Assembly: GCA_008704415.1 (NCBI GenBank)
Contig: VXIS01000547.1
Location: 1 to 18,884 of the forward strand
Source: Sphaerosporella brunnea
Lineage: Eukaryota > Ascomycota > Pezizomycetes > Pezizales > Pyronemataceae
Direction: 5' to 3'
DNA: 18,884 bases
Positions 8,307 through 15,679 of this stretch are shown piece after piece; the first letter of the stretch is position 1, and each line of letters begins with the position of its first letter. Below the pieces are notes generated by a model, which did no database searches, was not told the DNA's origin, and saw only the letters and a list, made by a program, of their open reading frames with translations. The position numbers and the translations under genes were made by a program.

Positions 8307-9153
8307 CTAAAAATTCCGGAGCGACTGAGCCGCAGCGGAGCGTCCAGTGGGGCCGCTGGATTTCTTTCCGCCGGTTTTCTTCGGCTTCTTCGAAATTCCT
8401 CCCTTTTGACCCTGTGCCGGGCGTTTCTTGCCGGCATCTTTTGATTGGGGCTTGCCCCCCCCCCCGATTTGTTCGCCGGTTTTCCTTTTCCGGGAACGGG
8501 TCGTTTTTTCTGGCCATTCTCTGGAACGAGAATTAGTAGGTTCACCTTCAACAGTAAAGGTATCAAATGACTCACTTTGTTTGGCCAAGGCCGACTGCAC
8601 TGCAGCACGGACGCGTTCGTCAAGGACAGCGTCTCGTGCTTTGATGGAGTCATAGGCATCCTCCTCCACTTGCGTGGCAGCTTTCTTGATTGATAGTTTT
8701 TTAAGAGCCTTCTCAAGCTCAACGCAATCACGATTTCTCGTGATTGACAGCGAGCCTGGCAGCGAGCCTGGTTGCATCCCTAACCGCGATATCTCTATCG
8801 GATTTGAGCCACGTCTCTTGATTGTCCTCGGGGGTTTGGCCCCTCCCTCGGGAACGAGACGCAAAGACGGGACGTTGGTTCGAGGATCCAGAGACCCCCG
8901 TGGATGTGCCAACATCCGTAACCATTTCCACGTCTTCAATGATAGTTTCCCCTAGGGGAAACTTCTCGGGTCCGTATAAACGGATCTGCCGTAGATCTGG
9001 TCTTGAACCTCGTTCGGGAGACGGGAAACTTGGGGCATGGTGTCGCGGTAGTTGCGTGGTGTGTGGAGGTAGGTCGTTTGGATGTTGGACGGTGTATCGA
9101 GGCAGGGAGTGGTGGAGGTGCAGGTAGGTTGATACCGCCGGTGGTGGTTTCAA
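8307..9153 (-). pseudogene. Basic coiled-coil protein, unknown, with one frameshift
   Basis: The upstream frame (9153 to 8728) carries LYGPEKFPLGETIIEDVEMV and TWLKSDRDIAVRDATRLAAR, then hits TGA. The overlapping frame to 8307 continues with a helical segment (VELEKALKKLSIKKAATQVE, then DAVLDERVRAAVQSALAKQ) and a Lys/Arg/Gly-rich tail (RKRKTGEQIGGGG ... KKPKKTGGKKSSGPTG) ending at TAG. The two frames meet near 8740, next to a perfect palindrome. The tail contains an 11-C run at 8455-8465, which is prone to length error. A basic Gly-rich tail after a coiled coil suggests a chromatin- or RNA-binding protein or a retroelement Gag, but no zinc knuckle is seen. The start codon is uncertain. Confidence 0.42.
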
Positions 9154-9211
9154 TTACCGCGAAAGAACATTCAATTACTGCGACACAACATTCAATTGCT
9201 ACTACGTCATA
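9149..9211. repeat. Three tandem 21-bp repeats
   Basis: Three consecutive units begin TTCAATTACCGCG, TTCAATTACTGCG and TTCAATTGCTACT, at 9149, 9170 and 9191. The unit is divisible by three and read on the minus strand gives a repeated AVIEC-type peptide. The third unit is the most diverged. Confidence 0.8.
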
Positions 9212-9219
9212 TCCTACCA

Positions 9220-9840
9220 CCTATCCTTCCTCCACATTGTCAATCCCCCGCTCGCTAGTCGGGCCGTCACCGTCAGAGGTGGCAGGTGCCAGCACTCGGA
9301 TCACGACAAGCGGCATATGGGAACATCAATGCGTTGGATTCTGGCGCCGATAAACCTACACAAGGCGCTGATCATCAAACTCCATGAAGCTGGTGTCACT
9401 ACGCTATCAAGTCACCCATCGCCGTGTCACGAGCCGTGATTTCATCTCGCGTCCAGTGCTCCTGAGAGTCCGTCCCCCGCCAGACTGGACTGGATCGCAC
9501 GTCCTCCAAGTGACCGGTTTACGGTTACTCTTTTCGACCTCCGCTTTAGACAACGCAGTAAGCTTTCATCGATCTCTGTTGTTTGTGCAAATGTCGCCGA
9601 GATTAGACCATCGGGCGACCAGCCTTTTAGACAGTGCATATGATACTGCTGGTCCTTTGTATAGTTGAAGGTCGTGGTATATACAACATATATAGATACG
9701 ATTGTAGTATTATTTCCCAAGATATCTGGATATCCCACTTAGACATGTAAGAAAACGAAACGCACAACACCGCATCCCTGCAGACGAAGAACAGTCTTAG
9801 TTCTCTGTGGAATCCCTTCCCACTCGTGACCTCTATTTGC
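9220..9840. other. Interval with no supported gene
   Basis: Open frames exist on both strands (9384-9668 plus, 9738-9442 minus), but they are antisense to each other and neither shows a domain. A GATATCTGGATATC palindrome lies near 9720 inside an AT-rich stretch. Nothing else was recognised. Confidence 0.4.
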
Positions 9841-9845
9841 GACTA

Positions 9846-9950
9846 TTAGTTGAACCGGATTTTCTTGGCAAATTGCTCTCCGTTCGACCGTCGGCGCTTG
9901 TTGAAACTCGCTATAACGATATGGATCTTCTGATCGGTTGTGCGCGGCAT
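9846..9950 (-). pseudogene. PRTTDEK-family microgene: head start fused to tail end
   Basis: A 34-codon frame from ATG 9950-9948 to TAA reads MPRTTDQKIHIVIASF, then NKRRRSNGEQFAKKIRFN. The first part is the family head motif. The last part resembles the C-terminus of the intact copy (DRQFAKRMRLK). Nearly the whole middle of the protein (about 200 residues) is missing, so this looks like an internal deletion derivative rather than a random ORF. It is too short for ordinary gene callers. Whether it is expressed is unknown. Confidence 0.5.
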
Positions 9951-10004
9951 TGTGGATCGGTGGGAGGACGGCGGCGGACCGCCACGGAGCGGTATTGTTG
10001 TTCA

Positions 10005-10571
10005 TCACGGCGTCGGGTAGTGTGTGGTGAAATCGCGATAGTGGTTGTGGGAGTTGTACGCCTTATACGATCCGTTGTGGGAAATGAAATCCGTTACAAT
10101 GATATGGATCTTCTCGTCGGTTGTGCGCGGGGAAGGCGACATTCGCGGCGGAGAGCGCGACCTGGCGGCCGGGGCGGGTTGAACGTTGTCTCGCGGTGCG
10201 GCCAGAAGCGTCTGCACCTTCGCGTCGGACCTGTTGCTGATTATGCCACGCATGACCTGCAGCTGGTCCTCGTTCCTCTTCTGACCAGCGTCCCAACAGT
10301 GTTCACCTGGTTTTAGGCCTCGGTCAGTACCGCCGCCCACTGCAATTCCCCTCTTCCGGACGGAGACCATCCCCAGCTCATACATGGACGTGCCGAACTT
10401 CCAAACGCGGGTTGCCTTGCTGACTGCCGTTGTGGCGTGTCGGACGCCTTGTACCATCGATTTCTGGCAAATGGATTTTGCCATAACGAGATGGATCTTT
10501 TCGTCGGTTGTGCGCGTGGCGGGTAGGCGTTCTCTGGCTGTGCCGCAGATGCGCCTGCACATTCTCGTCAA
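10005..10571 (-). pseudogene. Fused PRTTDEK-family copies (one shortened copy joined to a second head)
   Basis: This open frame reads two family modules in series. The first has TRTTDEKIHLVMAKSICQKS, then a stretch that is frameshifted relative to the family, then WKFGTSMYELGMVSVRKRG and a helical/linker part (EDQLQVMRGIISNRSDAKVQ) with a Pro/Ser/Arg tail. It then runs directly into a second head, SPRTTDEKIHIIVTDF with SYKAYNSHNHY, and stops. The intron region and poly-Gln are absent. The initiation codon is not clear. The junction falls inside a CCCCGCGCAC word that occurs both in the head and in the Pro-rich linker of the intact gene. Confidence 0.6.
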
Positions 10572-10920
10572 ACACGTTTCAGATTATGCCAGGCATGCCC
10601 TGCAGCTGGTTCACGTACCGTTCGCAAATCACATTCGCCATAACGATAGCAGCTTCTCGTCGGTTGTGCGCGGGGCGGGGAGCCCGAACTTGGCGTAATG
10701 TTTCGATAGCGACATGGGGGAGGGTGTCGTGTGCGGGCGCAGGATGGATGAGGTGTGCGAGGAGGTGTGATGGATTGAGGTCTGGGAGCGATCGAGGTTT
10801 GGGACGATTGAGGTTTCCAAGCCATTGAGAATTGTGGTTGGTGGGCGCTTACTGTTGGCGACCCCATCATGCCGGGCGCTGAGTAGGGACGAGAGTGGTA
10901 TGTGGGAGACGGGCCGTGGG
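10520..10920 (-). pseudogene. PRTTDEK-family copy with leader, head broken after 20 residues
   Basis: The segment 10920-10716 (minus strand) matches the leader of the intact gene. From ATG 10715 it reads MSLSKHYAKFGLPAPRTTDE, then diverges and stops at 10629. Directly downstream the helical element resumes (NQLQGMPGII, stop, NVFDENVQAHL), matching EDQMQALPGQIGAILNEKL of the intact copy. The head has therefore lost most of its body by deletion. The next module in the array starts immediately after, near 10515. Confidence 0.6.
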
Positions 10921-10924
10921 GACT

Positions 10925-11437
10925 GGCAGTGATCGAACAATGCCAAACGTAACCCGACTCACCGCCACACAACCAACTTCGCAGCTCGTGAGACGGCGTT
11001 GCCTGCTCGACCCCAACTCAGTACAGCCTCCTTTGGCTTTACTACTCGGCAACCATCTTTTTCCTCTCAGCACACCCCTTTCTTCTAACGCCTTGCACCG
11101 CATGAAACAACGCTGGGTATGGAAGAAAACAACACTGCGCCATGCAGAACCCGCCGCCGGTCTGCGCTCCCAATTGCAGGGTTCTCCTTCTGGAAACCGC
11201 GAAAGCGCTGCAAAATGGTCGATGGGTGTGGGGCACGTGTTGCCGGACAGATTGAAAATGCAGCTGTACATGCACCGGCCAGAGGCTGGCGTTTAGGGAT
11301 AGATGAACGCAACTGCTCCGTGCTTCACACACATATCCTTTGACTGCAACGTACATATGACTTCGCATTACATTTGGTGGCGCCGTACCGATGACTGCAC
11401 ACCGCGTGGTCACTCCACACGCCTGTTCTCTTGGGCG
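10925..11437. other. Interval with no supported gene
   Basis: Long open frames on both strands overlap here (for example 10895-11296 plus and 11440-11042 minus). They are shadows of each other, lack domains and begin inside a neighbouring leader. No RNA or repeat was recognised. Confidence 0.4.
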
Positions 11438-11850
11438 CAATCTATTGTACTGGGGCGCGTTGGGTCGACGTGAGACGTGATGGTTAGGGTTAGGTGGCGG
11501 TGAGAGTTTGATGGCGTGGCCCCGGGGTTAGGGCAGTCATTGCCTCACTCGGCATGGTGTCCAGCAACCGAACCCTGAGACACCTCGTCTCGTCTTGCAA
11601 CCTTCTGCTCCCACCACCATCTCATCTCACCGCGACTCCCCAAACTCCCCAGCTACGACCGCCGAAAAAACAAAAACCTTCCAATCCAGCCCGCGAACAA
11701 GTCATTACCGGGGCAATGTCCACTCCGCGCTGCAGCGACAAGGCTGCTGCTCCCGCCGACGACGTCGCGTTTGGAGCCGCCGCACCCCCGCCGCCGCAAC
11801 CGCGAGAACTCCCCCCGCTGCTCAGCGCACAGCCCCAGCATCAGCCCAAA
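11438..11850 (+). repeat. Segmental duplication, copy 1 (leader and 5' end of the unknown gene)
   Basis: From CAATCTATTGTACTGGGGCG to the poly-Pro/Gln part of the coding region, this segment matches 14220-14835. Shared words include GGCGGTGAGAGTTTGA, GGGCAGTCATTGCCTCACTC and ATGTCCACTCCGCGCTGC. Copy 1 contains the uninterrupted site GGCCCCGGGGTTAGGGCAG at about 11520-11536, where copy 2 holds an LTR. Confidence 0.8.
11482..11494 (+). repeat. Short interstitial telomere-like repeat
   Basis: GGTTAGGGTTAGG, about two TTAGGG units, is present only in copy 1 of the duplication. The equivalent place in copy 2 lacks it. A further GGGGTTAGGG lies at 11524-11533. TTAGGG is the usual telomere unit of filamentous ascomycetes. 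Confidence 0.6.
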
Positions 11851-12774
11851 CATGCACAGCCCGACGCTTCACAGCCACAGCCCCACGATGACGGTTCAGC
11901 GCAGTCCAGATCCGACAGCATCACCGCACTCTCCGCCTCCCGCCTGCCGCTATACAAGGACCGCCAAGGTCTCTACGATGCCGTCGGCTTCGATCGCAGC
12001 GCCAAGGAGGGCATGATCCTCTTCCGCCAGGCCATCAAGACCATTTGCGCCGAGCTGGGGCACCCGCTGGAGCGGAACTACGGCGACTGGGACGAGGAGG
12101 AAATGGCCGATCTCGTCAACCGCGTTACCGCCTCGTGGAACGAAACTCAGCGAGCTGAAGGGGTGAATCTCCCGCTGTCTCCAGACGTCGTCGATGCCGT
12201 TATTCATCGCCTGTGTCTCGACCACGTTCACAGCGCAAAGGCGAAGGCGAAGCGGCAGCAAACAACTATGAGAGTCTTGAAGGTAAGTGCTGCGCTTGCT
12301 CGCTGAGCCCTACGACAGCGATGGTGACGCGGTTGCTGAATATCTGCGTAGCGGCCGAACAAGAGGAAGCGCAGCGACGAAAGTGATCGCGAGGAAGAGG
12401 CGGAGCAGTGGGAGGACGCTCCAGCGGCTACCGCCACGACAGGGAGCGCCCCCGACGCTTTTCAACCGCTCAACGCTGAAGCCTTCCACCCAACCCGTCA
12501 CATCATCGCCACGCTCATGCCGGTCCAGAAACCGTGGCCGACATCGTTCATCGTCCCGCGCGATCAGCCGCTGACAAATCTGGTCTCGCTGTATGCTCGC
12601 TTTTTGGATGGATGCGACAAAGGTTTTGTGCTGGTCGCCGAGATCCCAGGACACGATTACAGCTATGTGCTAAAGCATGAGCAACAGTGGCGGCGCCTTG
12701 CCGGCTCTCTTGCTGTTAGGCAGGTGGCGATCAGTCACTTCCCGCTTCCGAGATCAGGAGCTGGGGTGGATTGA
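11716..12774 (+). CDS. Two-exon gene of unknown function, acidic/helical central block
   Basis: Exon 1 is 11716-12282, a 69-bp phase-0 intron is 12283-12351 (GTAAGT ... GCTGAAT ... GTAG), and exon 2 is 12352-12774, giving 329 residues. The ATG at 11716 was chosen because MSTPRC is conserved in the duplicate. An in-frame ATG at 11554 would add 54 residues but is ATT in copy 2. The N-terminus is Pro/Gln-rich and disordered. A folded block follows (LYKDRQGLYDAVGF, ERNYGDWDEEEMADLVNRVT, PDVVDAVIHRLCLDHVH), then a basic stretch across the splice (KAKAKRQQ, RPNKRKRSDESD), which could be a nuclear localisation signal. The C-terminal domain has WPTSFIVPRDQPLTNLVSLY and RFLDGCDKGFVLVAEIPGHD. No known family is recognised. 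Pieces of the same gene recur at 14688 and 15530. Confidence 0.7.
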
Positions 12775-12779
12775 TGACA

Positions 12780-13157
12780 TGTCCATCGCTGATTGGAAGT
12801 GGTGATGTTTGGCATCGCGATGAGACATTGGCGGCGGTGGTACCTGTGTGCGCATTTGGTTTGATTTGATTTGACTCCATAATGCGCGGTTAATTGACGT
12901 TGATTGATCTCTGACCCGCTGGCCGCAACTGTTATGGGTGCTCCGCGCCCCCAAGGACGATGGGTCATCCACTGATCGTCATGGCACAAATGGGCCTGTC
13001 TCTTCTACGTAGCTCTCCTCCTGCCTCAGTTCTCCGCATGCTTTTATATACAAACCGCCCGCGCCCTCGAGTGAGTGACGTACAGTTTGATGAAAATGAG
13101 AGGTTTGAATCAGGGTTTCAGGGCCCAGTCAAAGATAGAAAATTCTTTCGGTGATTA
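12780..13157. other. 3' flank, no gene seen
   Basis: The stretch after the unknown gene contains no supported exon. Short frames lack domains. The TTTATATACA word near 13044 is TATA-like but no gene follows it. Confidence 0.35.
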
Positions 13158-13237
13158 TGTAGCATACCCCCGTGCGAGGTTGAAATTTGCAGGATACCCC
13201 CGACCCAAAAACGTATGTAGGATGACCCCCCCCCCCC
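13158..13237. repeat. Three spaced GTAG-AT-CCCCC units ending in a C12 run
   Basis: The motif occurs as ATGTAGCATACCCCCG, GCAGGATACCCCCG and ATGTAGGATGACCCCC, spaced roughly 25-31 bp apart, the last continuing into 12 C (13226-13237). The minus strand therefore holds four G-runs and could fold as a long-loop G-quadruplex. Confidence 0.6.
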
Positions 13238-13239
13238 AC

Positions 13240-13755
13240 TGACGCTACCTCCGAAGGTGGGATGCTTTTGTTTGGCTGTGCACTTTGTGATTGCCTGTGT
13301 CCTGCTGGACAGTCAGCAACTTTCTTCTCTCGATGCCTGCGACCGCTCAGTTGTCGCTTTTGACTGCACGGGTTGTGAAGTGTTCCTTATTTGCCCAGCC
13401 TGCAACCGCTGCTTTCAGCTCGGACAGCGAACTCAACAGTTGCACTTTGTACAGCGCGGGCGGGCGCCAGCTATTGCGGGCAGTTTCATTTCTTTCATTT
13501 TCTGTTTATTGGCTTTATTTTTCGACCGATGGCATTTTTGAGGAAAGGGGAACCTCGATAGAAGGTTAGAGTATAGTTACAAAAACGATGGCATGATAGA
13601 GACGAGCTCGTGGGTAGGTTCGAGACAGCTCGTCCAATTCCCAGGCTCTCGAGCCGTCCGATTGGTTTACACAAAAATCAGAAGCGCAGGGTCAAACTAG
13701 CACGGGGAATGCATTGCGGGGTGATCAACATGGTATATAGGTGGATATCCGTACA
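13240..13755. other. Interval with no supported gene
   Basis: A Cys-rich plus-strand frame (13257-13541) has no ATG in frame before its upstream stop and is not accepted as a gene. Nothing else was recognised. Confidence 0.35.
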
Positions 13756-13757
13756 GA

Positions 13758-14217
13758 TCACTCTGCGAGATTGGACGGCCTTGACGTGGAGTTCAGAACA
13801 GCCTCGGCAGCTGAATCCGTACCCTGCGGAGCGTCATGGTCACTACCAATAGCTGCGCCGTCTGCAGCTGTACCGTCAACTTCTGACTCAGTATCCGTCT
13901 CAGTGCCAGAATTATAGCCTTCAATGGCGTCCACGCTCTGCTTGCTCGCGAGAGATGATTCTGGTTTGATAGAGAAAGTCCATGTAAGGTGAGCTCCGCT
14001 GCCCGCTGAGTGTGCGGCTTCCAGCTGCTTCATAAAAGGTATCTGGACGCAGGAATGAACCCGAATTCTTGGCCCTTGAGGCATCATACTTACGCAATTG
14101 TCCACATATTTTCTTGTTGAACGCCTGCCTCACATCGCCCAAATGGTCAAAAGGAATCGCAGCAGCCACGAGCCGATGTTCGATGCCGGACCCACCACTG
14201 AAAGGCGCCGCCGACAT
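13758..14217 (-). CDS. Hypothetical minus-strand gene, possibly two exons
   Basis: From ATG 14217 the frame reads MSAAPFSGGSGIEHRLVAAA, then IPFDHLGDVRQAFNKKICGQ. A GTAAGT follows near 14095, and an AG about 51 bp later (GCGTCCAG) could close an intron. A different frame after that (MKQLEAAHSAGSGAHLTWTF and an acidic Glu/Asp/Ser/Thr tail, to TGA at 13758) has the composition of real protein. The simple GTAAGT-to-CCAG splice does not put the two parts in the same frame, so either the intron differs or a frameshift is present. No family is recognised. The gene begins at the border of the segmental duplication. Confidence 0.33.
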
Positions 14218-14306
14218 GCTCAATTTATTGTACTGGGGCGCGTTTGATCAACATGAGACGTGAGGGCTGGCGGTGAGAGTTTGACGGGGTGAATGCAGGT
14301 GGCCCC

Positions 14307-14490
14307 GGGGTTGTTGAGTGTAGAGTGACGCCGTAGGCATCACTCTACCCTCTATACAGTATCCGAGTATAAACTCTGTCACTAGATAAGAGATGATGTT
14401 AGATAAGCCGTTACTGCACCTTAAATGCAGTAACGACGCGTCTTGCTCCTTACCTTGAATACATCGCATCAACCTATCGTCAACAGGGGT
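14307..14490. mobile_element. Solo LTR with GGGGT target-site duplication
   Basis: The LTR spans 14312-14485 (174 bp). It starts TGTTGAGTG and ends CGTCAACA, so the termini form the inverted repeat TGTTGA/TCAACA with the canonical TG...CA. GGGGT precedes it (14307-14311) and follows it (14486-14490), while the paralogous empty site at 11524-11528 has GGGGT once. It contains a TATA-like AGTATAAA near 14367 and two perfect hairpins: GTAGAGTGA/TCACTCTAC and CGTTACTGCA/TGCAGTAACG. No internal retrotransposon sequence is present, so this is the product of LTR-LTR recombination, or a small LTR-like element. The strand of the parent element is not determined. Confidence 0.9.
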
Positions 14491-14687
14491 TAGGGCAGTC
14501 ATTGCCTCACTCGGCATTCTGCCCAGCAACCTAACCCTGAGACACCTCATCTCACAACCCGCAGCCCGCTGCTCCCACCACCGTCTCAACTGACCGCGAC
14601 TCCGCAAACTACCCTGCCGACCAGCGACGACCGCCGAAAAATCAAAAGCCTTCCAATCCAGCCCGCCAACAAGCCATCGCCGCCGCA

Positions 14688-14759
14688 ATGTCCACTCCGC
14701 GCTGCCGCGACAAGGCTGCTGCTGCCGACCTCGCTTACCTACATTGTTCTATCAACTAG
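14688..14759 (+). pseudogene. 5' fragment of the 11716-type gene
   Basis: It reads MSTPRCRDKAAAADLAYLHC and stops at 14757-14759, whereas copy 1 continues through its Pro-rich region. Downstream, CCGCTGCTCAACGAACAGCC (14791-14810) still aligns with the Pro/Gln-rich part of copy 1, so the stop is a secondary lesion of a truncated duplicate. Confidence 0.7.
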
Positions 14760-14793
14760 AGGCTTTTGAGCTCCCCTGCACCCCCGCCGCTGC

Positions 14794-15462
14794 TCAACGA
14801 ACAGCCCCAGCATCAGCACATACACGCATACCTCCACCGTCTGCCTGCGACGCAGCATCTTTTGTCGGCTGAACAAATGTTCGCGCAGCAGCAGCACCTT
14901 CCGCCTCCGTCCCTCCACTGGGAGGGGCATCAGCCTCGGGGTTGCCGGGTGCTGGTTGCGTTTCCGGGTCTGCTTGGATCGAGACCAAAGCAGTGCTTGC
15001 TCCGGCGTGTTTCGAATGCATAAGAGAGGGGGGAGGGAAGATGATTATCTCTTGTTTTGCAGGCTGCACCGTCGGGCTGGGCGGCCCGGAGCGCCTGCGC
15101 TTAGGCCTCGCCGTGACTTCCGGCGGCGTGGCAGTCGTCTCCGCGGGTGCAAGCGGCGGCGGAGGTAAGGGCGGCGTCTGAGAGGCCGCGTGCAACAGCG
15201 TCCTGTATCGGGGGGCGTCCCGCTGGGGCCCGCTGAGCTGGGTTTGAAGTGCTCGGCTTTGGACCGAGAGCTCTTCGGCCGTTTCCCTCAGCTCGAGTAC
15301 GACTTTGACCAAATTGGCCAAACTGGTGTCGTATCCTTCCTTGAGGGCGGCGAGATGCCGCCCAAGAAGCTCCTCGACCGTGTGGGCAAAATCCGCGAGA
15401 GGGATAGCAGGCGGAGGGACAGTAGGGGTAGCAGACGGGACCTCAGGTGAGGTGTTCTGCAT
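14794..15462 (-). CDS. 222-residue ORF with coiled coil and Pro-rich regions, unknown
   Basis: ATG at 15462, stop TGA at 14794-14796. The N-terminus is Pro/Thr-rich. A heptad-like helical segment spans about residues 22-78 (ADFAHTVEELLGRHLAALKE, then LANLVKVVLELRETAEELSV). After this come a poly-Pro part, a basic patch PKRRRSG and an Ala/Gly/Pro-rich end. The last roughly 15 codons are antisense to the duplicated leader-gene fragment (14794-14835), so the natural C-terminus has probably been replaced at a recombination junction. The element sits between the two blocks of the split duplicate and may have split it on arrival. The architecture (coiled coil, Pro-rich linker, KR patch) loosely resembles the PRTTDEK gene, but no sequence homology is seen. 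Confidence 0.45.
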   Translation of the reverse strand: MQNTSPEVPSATPTVPPPAIPLADFAHTVEELLGRHLAALKEGYDTSLANLVKVVLELRETAEELSVQSRALQTQLSGPQRDAPRYRTLLHAASQTPPLPPPPLAPAETTATPPEVTARPKRRRSGPPSPTVQPAKQEIIIFPPPSLMHSKHAGASTALVSIQADPETQPAPGNPEADAPPSGGTEAEGAAAARTFVQPTKDAASQADGGGMRVCADAGAVR

Positions 15463-15529
15463 CTGTGTGTCTTTCGACTGCTCGGAGGCCGCTAGTGAGC
15501 ACGAAGCGAGTGCTGTGAAGGAAGGATGG

Positions 15530-15676
15530 GTGGAGCGGAACTACGGCGACTGGGAGGAGGAGGAAATGGGCGATCTCGTCAACCGCGTTACCGCCTGGTG
15601 GAACAAAACTGAGCATGCAACACGCGGCGACCAGGGCTGCGAAACGCGGCCCTACGTTCACGAGGGCAGCTGCTAG
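15530..15676 (+). pseudogene. Internal fragment of the 11716-type gene
   Basis: GTGGAGCGGAACTACGGCGA and the following bases to about 15611 match 12068-12150. They encode VERNYGDWEEEEMGDLVNRV, then TAWWNK. Homology is lost after TGAGCA and the frame stops near 15674. Both ends are abrupt and no start codon belongs to it. It is the downstream half of the split second copy of the duplicated gene. Confidence 0.75.
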
Positions 15677-15679
15677 CAC

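Larger units (their letters stand above)
14220..14835 (+). repeat. Segmental duplication, copy 2, interrupted by an LTR
   Basis: It matches 11438-11850 apart from the 174-bp LTR plus its 5-bp target duplication, a small insertion near 14286-14299 and point changes. The 5' gene piece in this copy starts at ATG 14688. Homology fades near 14835 and resumes as a separate block at 15530-15611. Confidence 0.8.

Noticed and set aside
10895..11296. 133-residue plus-strand ORF and its minus-strand counterpart
   Set aside because: They overlap fully on opposite strands, begin in a neighbouring leader and have no recognisable composition or domain.
13257..13541. Cys-rich ORF that could look like a small secreted protein
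   Set aside because: It starts at GTG with no in-frame ATG after the upstream stop, and no splice site supplies one convincingly.
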